Source: UBA10365 sp041441915 (GTDB lineage: Bacteria > Pseudomonadota > Alphaproteobacteria > Rhodobacterales > Rhodobacteraceae). Taken from it: a DNA stretch of 64,000 nucleotides. The stretch lies in the NCBI GenBank assembly GCA_041441915.1, contig JASDRS010000019.1, forward strand, positions 1 to 64,000. Reading direction: 5' to 3'. This document shows positions 60,724 through 64,000 of this stretch, in pieces. The notes under the pieces were generated by a model. The model saw nothing but the letters and a program-made list of their open reading frames with translations, had not been told where the DNA came from and did no database searches. How positions within the stretch are numbered: position 1 is the first letter of the stretch; the number at the start of each line of letters is the position of its first letter. The position numbers were made by a program, and so were the translations under genes.

Positions 60724-61734
60724 ATGGACCAGTTAAACGCTTTAATTGTTTTTTTAAATTTTGTTTTTGTTCCTGGAGTAACCTATGGCGCGCAACTGGC
60801 CCTTGGAGCCCTGGGTGTCACGCTTGTTTATGGGATTTTACGCTTTTCAAACTTCGCACATGGCGACACGATGGCCATGGGCACTATGGTAACCATTTTA
60901 TGCACCTGGTGGTTTCAGTCAATGGGTTTGCATTTTGGCTCATTACCAACTGCCCTTTTGGCCTTGCCAATTGGCATTATAATCACTTCTCTGTTTGTTT
61001 TGGGTACCGACCGCGTAGTCTACCGCTTTTACCGCAAAAAAAAGTCCGTTTCGACGATTTTCGTAATTGTATCAGTTGGGGTGATGTTTGTTATGAACGG
61101 AATCACACGCTTTATAATTGGGGTCGAAAATCGCAACTTCTCTGATGGTGAACGCTTCCTGATAACCGCTGGTGACTTCAAAACCATGACAGGTCTCCCA
61201 GAAGGTTTAGCTATCAAAACCACCCAAGTGATTACACTTGTGGTGGCAATATTGGTCGTGGCAGCCATGTTCTGGTTTTTAAGCCGTACCCGCACAGGAA
61301 AATCGATGCGAGCCTTTTCTGACAATGAAGATCTCGCGCTTTTGTCAGGCATCAATCCTGAACGAGTGGTGCAGGTCACATGGATTTTGGCCGCGGCTTT
61401 GGCCACGATTGCAGGCGTGCTTTATGGACTGGATAAGTCGTTCAAACCTTTTACATACTTTCAATTGCTACTGCCTATTTTTGCTTCGGCGATTGTAGGC
61501 GGCTTAGGCAATCCCTTGGGAGCAATTGCGGGTGGATTTGTTATCGCCTTTAGCGAGGTCATGATCACTTATGCTTGGAAAAAAGTCGCAACATATGCCC
61601 TACCCGATGCGTGGGCTCCGGACACCTTGTTGCAGCTTATGTCCACTGACTATAAATTTGCTGTGAGTTTTTCGATCTTAATCATGGTTTTGTTGTTTAG
61701 GCCCACCGGATTATTCAAGGGGAAGTCGGTATGA
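60724..61734 (+). CDS. livH: Branched-chain amino acid-type ABC permease LivH
   Basis: A 336-aa permease with about eight hydrophobic spans. The N-terminal VTYGAQLALGALGVTLVYG and RFSNFAHGDTMAMG segments are the LivH hallmark; the coupling region is RTGKSMRAFSDNEDLALLSGI, and the GGLGNPLGAIAGG motif is near the C-terminus. The ATG at 60724 directly follows the livF stop with GGGAGGG as ribosome site; the open frame further upstream is inside livF. It overlaps livM by four bases. Confidence 0.92.
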   Translation: MDQLNALIVFLNFVFVPGVTYGAQLALGALGVTLVYGILRFSNFAHGDTMAMGTMVTILCTWWFQSMGLHFGSLPTALLALPIGIIITSLFVLGTDRVVYRFYRKKKSVSTIFVIVSVGVMFVMNGITRFIIGVENRNFSDGERFLITAGDFKTMTGLPEGLAIKTTQVITLVVAILVVAAMFWFLSRTRTGKSMRAFSDNEDLALLSGINPERVVQVTWILAAALATIAGVLYGLDKSFKPFTYFQLLLPIFASAIVGGLGNPLGAIAGGFVIAFSEVMITYAWKKVATYALPDAWAPDTLLQLMSTDYKFAVSFSILIMVLLFRPTGLFKGKSV

Positions 61735-63026
61735 ATGTGAAAAACATTGCCCTTTTCGCCGGCCTTGCGCTCCTATTCATTCTGACGGGCGAATTACAAA
61801 GTTGGAACCTGTCTCTCAGTATCTTAAATACTGCCCTTTTGGCCGGAATCATGGCACTTGGGGTAAATATGCAATGGGGTTTTGCTGGGCTTTTCAACGT
61901 TGGCATCATGGGTTTTGTTGCCTTGGGTGGGCTAGCCGTGGTGTTGGTTTCATCTGACCCTGTACCTGAGGCCTGGGCTGAAGGCGGCATCGGTATTTTA
62001 CTGGCACTAAGCTTGGGTATTTGCGTGATAGCAGCTGCAATCTTTGCTTATAAAAAAATGCCAAAAGGGAGCTTGCGTACACTTACGCTAATTGTGACCT
62101 TAGTAGGTGGCTTTATCGCTTTTCGAGCAGCATTCGATGGGCCTGTGGCCTTGGTCGAAGCGGTTAATCCGGCCACTTCTGGAAATTTAGGCGGCCTTGG
62201 TCTGCCCACTTTGTTGGCTTGGCCTGCAGGCGGGATTTTAGCTGCTCTTGTTGCTTGGGCTATTGCTAAAACCGCTTTAGGTTTACGTTCAGACTATTTG
62301 GCTATTGCCACCTTGGGCATCGCCGAGATCATCATATCGGTCATGAAAAACGAAGACTGGTTAGCACGCGGCGTAAAAAATGTGATTTCTTTGCCACGCC
62401 CCGTACCCTATGAAGTTGATCTTCAAGCGGATCCTCAGTTTTTGACTTGGGCTAATTGGCTAGGTTTTGATCCAGTCACAGGTTCTAGCATTATTGTAAA
62501 AATTTGCTATGCAGGTTTGTTCATTGCTGTTTTGACGCTGGTCATTTGGCTTTCGGAAAAGGCGTTGAATTCGCCTTGGGGACGGATGATACGTGCTATT
62601 CGCGATAATGAAGTATCGGCAGCCGCTATGGGCAAAAATGTCACTGGGCGGCACTTGCAGATTTTTGTGATTGGTTCGGCCGTGGTGGGCATTGCTGGTG
62701 CAATGATGACCACGATGGACGGGCAATTAACGCCCGGGACCTACAACCCGCTGCGCTATACATTTTTGGTCTGGGTGATGGTAATTGTGGGTGGCTCTGG
62801 CAGCAATTGGGGCGCGCTTTTGGGTGGGCTCTTGATTGGCTGGCTCTGGTTGATAGTCGAAAGCGTAGGGCCAAACATGATGATGGCGTTGACGAGCCAA
62901 TTGTCAGATGGCGCGCTGAAAGACCATTTAAAAGATGCCGCAGCCCATACACGCCTTTTGACGCTGGGCATCGTACTATTGTTGGTACTACGATTCAGCC
63001 CAAAGGGACTGATACCAGAAAAATAG
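61731..63026 (+). CDS. livM: Branched-chain amino acid-type ABC permease LivM
   Basis: A 431-aa permease, at the long end for LivM. The typical NMQWGFAGLFNVGIMGFVALGG segment is near 50-70 (landmarks GFAGLFNVG), an extra pair of spans around 80-165 precedes LRSDYLAIATLGIAEII, and the coupling loop is RMIRAIRDNEVSAAAMGKNV. The end has GSGSNWGALLGGLLIGWLW. The added central segment (KKMPKGSLRTLTLIV onward) is seen in some Rhodobacterales LivM proteins. It closes the operon. Confidence 0.9.
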   Translation: MNVKNIALFAGLALLFILTGELQSWNLSLSILNTALLAGIMALGVNMQWGFAGLFNVGIMGFVALGGLAVVLVSSDPVPEAWAEGGIGILLALSLGICVIAAAIFAYKKMPKGSLRTLTLIVTLVGGFIAFRAAFDGPVALVEAVNPATSGNLGGLGLPTLLAWPAGGILAALVAWAIAKTALGLRSDYLAIATLGIAEIIISVMKNEDWLARGVKNVISLPRPVPYEVDLQADPQFLTWANWLGFDPVTGSSIIVKICYAGLFIAVLTLVIWLSEKALNSPWGRMIRAIRDNEVSAAAMGKNVTGRHLQIFVIGSAVVGIAGAMMTTMDGQLTPGTYNPLRYTFLVWVMVIVGGSGSNWGALLGGLLIGWLWLIVESVGPNMMMALTSQLSDGALKDHLKDAAAHTRLLTLGIVLLLVLRFSPKGLIPEK

Positions 63027-63482
63027 CCCAAGTTAGGCTCTATGGCCAATTTAGTGGCACCCACTACCCCTTTACGGCAAATTATACGCAAATCCATATG
63101 AGATTTTTTATCAATCTATCTGGCACAAACGGACAGCCCCTTTTATATCAAAGTCTTGGATGAAAATATGAAGCTAAAAGCTAACTAAACCGCCTTTTGA
63201 CCCCGACGCCCCTCGCATTCGCTCCTAACGACATTGTCAGTATGAACGGTGAAGAAGACGAACTCTTTCGATAACCTTCTCTTCAACAACCACTCAAGCT
63301 ACAAAATACTACTCTCAATTCTATATTAAAAAAAAATTCACAATCCAAGACACGTAGCAATTGTTTGGATTAGCTTAAATATTAGCTTTAAATTTTCTTT
63401 TTTGAAGAGATTTTTTTTGGAAATCTCTCTGGACGTTACAAAAAACTCCTGCTAATCCTCAGCCAAGGTAAATACCTTATTG
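63027..63482. other. Gene-free stretch downstream of livM
   Basis: About 455 AT-rich bases with no supported frame. T-runs occur at 63340 and 63405-63420 but without good stems. The last 40 bases must hold the tRNA-Leu promoter. Confidence 0.5.
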
Positions 63483-63566
63483 GCCCGAGTGGCGGAATGG
63501 TAGACGCAGAGGATTCAAAATCCTCCGCCGCAAGGTGTGCGAGTTCGAGTCTCGCCTTGGGCACCA
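63483..63566 (+). tRNA. tRNA-Leu (anticodon CAA)
   Basis: An 84-base type II tRNA with a variable arm. Acceptor GCCCGAG pairs with CTTGGGC (two G-T/A-T style wobble positions). The anticodon stem GAGGA/TCCTC encloses TTCAAAA (anticodon CAA). The T-arm has TTCGAGT and the D-arm TGGCGGAATGGTAGACGC is leucine-like. CCA is encoded. Confidence 0.95.
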
Positions 63567-63570
63567 ACTA

Positions 63571-63618
63571 AAGAAGAAACCCTGTATTCTTTTCAGAATG
63601 CAGGGTTTCTTCTTTTTA
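63571..63618. terminator. Terminator of tRNA-Leu, usable on both strands
   Basis: AAGAAGAAACCCTG (63571-63584) pairs with CAGGGTTTCTTCTT (63601-63614); an inner ATTC/GAAT pairing extends the stem, and T-rich sequence follows. The minus-strand reading also ends in T-rich sequence, so it can stop transcripts arriving from the right. Confidence 0.8.
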
Positions 63619-63625
63619 ATTAGGA

Positions 63626-64000
63626 CTATGACAGACGAGGCAGCGCTACTTTTGCCATATCAGACCAAAAATCAGCTAAAGCAGAAAAATCTCGCCCTCC
63701 CCATCCATTAGCCCGTGAAAACTAATATATTCTCGTGTGGAGGCAGAAAAGGGCATGGTAATTTGCCAGTCATTTCCGCTTTCTAAAATCAGGCTAAAAT
63801 CCTTACGGGACATCTAGGGTCCATACTATCCTTTAATACCTTCCTATGGAAATTGATCTTTAGCTGCCCATTTGTTGCTGTACTGCCGTGGATGACTTCA
63901 AGCGTGTGGGGCAGATCAAGTCCTAATCCTTGGGCTAAGACTTCAGCATTCATCTAAATAGAGGCTATACCCAAATAATTGTTTACAAGTTTTGTTTGCG
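63626..64000 (-). pseudogene. Decayed 3-hydroxyisobutyrate dehydrogenase-family gene, 3' part
   Basis: Read on the minus strand from the window edge: KLVNNYLGIASI (containing the catalytic-Lys block of beta-hydroxyacid dehydrogenases), then an in-frame TAG, then MNAEVLAQGLGLDLPHTLEVI and NGQLKINFHRKVLK, the C-terminal NAD-binding_11 pattern. Further downstream the frame shifts (SRKDFSLILESGNDWQ and later, in another frame, WGGRDFSALADFWSDMAKV ending LPRLS). One stop and at least two frameshifts make it non-functional. The 5' part lies beyond the window. Confidence 0.82.

Noticed and set aside
1..64000. CRISPR arrays, insertion sequences, integrases, toxin-antitoxin pairs or defence islands.
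   Set aside because: No regularly spaced repeats, transposase motifs or terminal inverted repeats were seen; XerD is the housekeeping recombinase in its own operon.

Overview
The window reads as chromosome of a marine alphaproteobacterium of the Rhodobacterales (Roseobacter group) with moderate rather than high GC. The evidence is the gene content and neighbourhoods: rplM-rpsI with an N-terminally extended S9, plsX-fabH-ihfA-merR, zwf-pgl-pgi, a long-form dCTP deaminase, an IalB-family protein, an SseB-like protein, a DMSP demethylase-like gene, and an orphan DUF4445 ferredoxin/ASKHA protein. No prophage, CRISPR array, intact insertion sequence or defence system was seen. Almost everything is housekeeping, with two decayed genes and a few AT-rich gaps.

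Layout. 0.2-2.2 kb: ribosomal operon rplM-rpsI (minus) with a terminator, and an SseB-like gene. 2.5-5.5 kb: kdsA, a P-loop ATPase and metA. 5.5-9.5 kb (minus): a flavoprotein and the aroK-aroB-gpsA overlap operon, with tRNA-Gln between. 9.6-14.6 kb (plus): a tiny membrane peptide, a secreted repeat-type protein carrying an 11-G tract, xerD, a CorC-type transporter and an IalB protein. 14.6-19.6 kb: lpxD-acp-KAS, then an L,D-transpeptidase divergent from a DUF882 hydrolase. 19.7-21.6 kb: rlmE and ppx/gppA.

21.8-30.3 kb is the most distinctive part: a one-carbon region. It holds a small 'virulence factor' family protein, methylenetetrahydrofolate reductase, methyltetrahydrofolate:corrinoid methyltransferase, a LysR regulator divergent from a DmdA-like DMSP demethylase, an acyl-CoA ligase and a RamA/RACo-like corrinoid-reactivation protein. 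DmdA makes 5-methyl-THF from DMSP. The reductase can exchange this with methylene-THF, and the methyltransferase plus reactivase look like parts of a split methionine synthase. The metA product (acetyl-specific by its Glu111) supplies the homoserine ester upstream of homocysteine. I infer that the region routes DMSP methyl groups into methionine and one-carbon oxidation. The corrinoid-carrier and homocysteine-binding parts are not in the window.

30.8-42.8 kb: a CBS protein, RidA, zwf-pgl-pgi, an HNH nuclease, an esterase, an MFS transporter, then cysS, cimA and a phytoene-synthase-like gene on minus. 43-44.3 kb: a decayed aromatic-amino-acid decarboxylase. 44.3-48.5 kb: Uup-like ABC-F, msrB, bamE and DUF177. 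48.7-52.2 kb: rpmF-plsX-fabH-ihfA-merR (lipid precursor synthesis plus a DNA-bending protein). 52.3-56.3 kb: tRNA-Pro, dcd, gamma carbonic anhydrase, gmk and class II DAHP synthase. 56.5-63.0 kb: a GlxA-type regulator and the complete livKGFHM uptake operon, with a strong hairpin between livK and livG. 63.5 kb: tRNA-Leu and its terminator. 63.6-64 kb: a decayed 3-hydroxyisobutyrate-dehydrogenase-like gene running off the end.

Functions are assigned by reading protein motifs and from knowledge of the families; no database search was possible. Starts were moved from the longest open frame to an internal ATG wherever a clear Shine-Dalgarno sequence or the family N-terminus favoured it.
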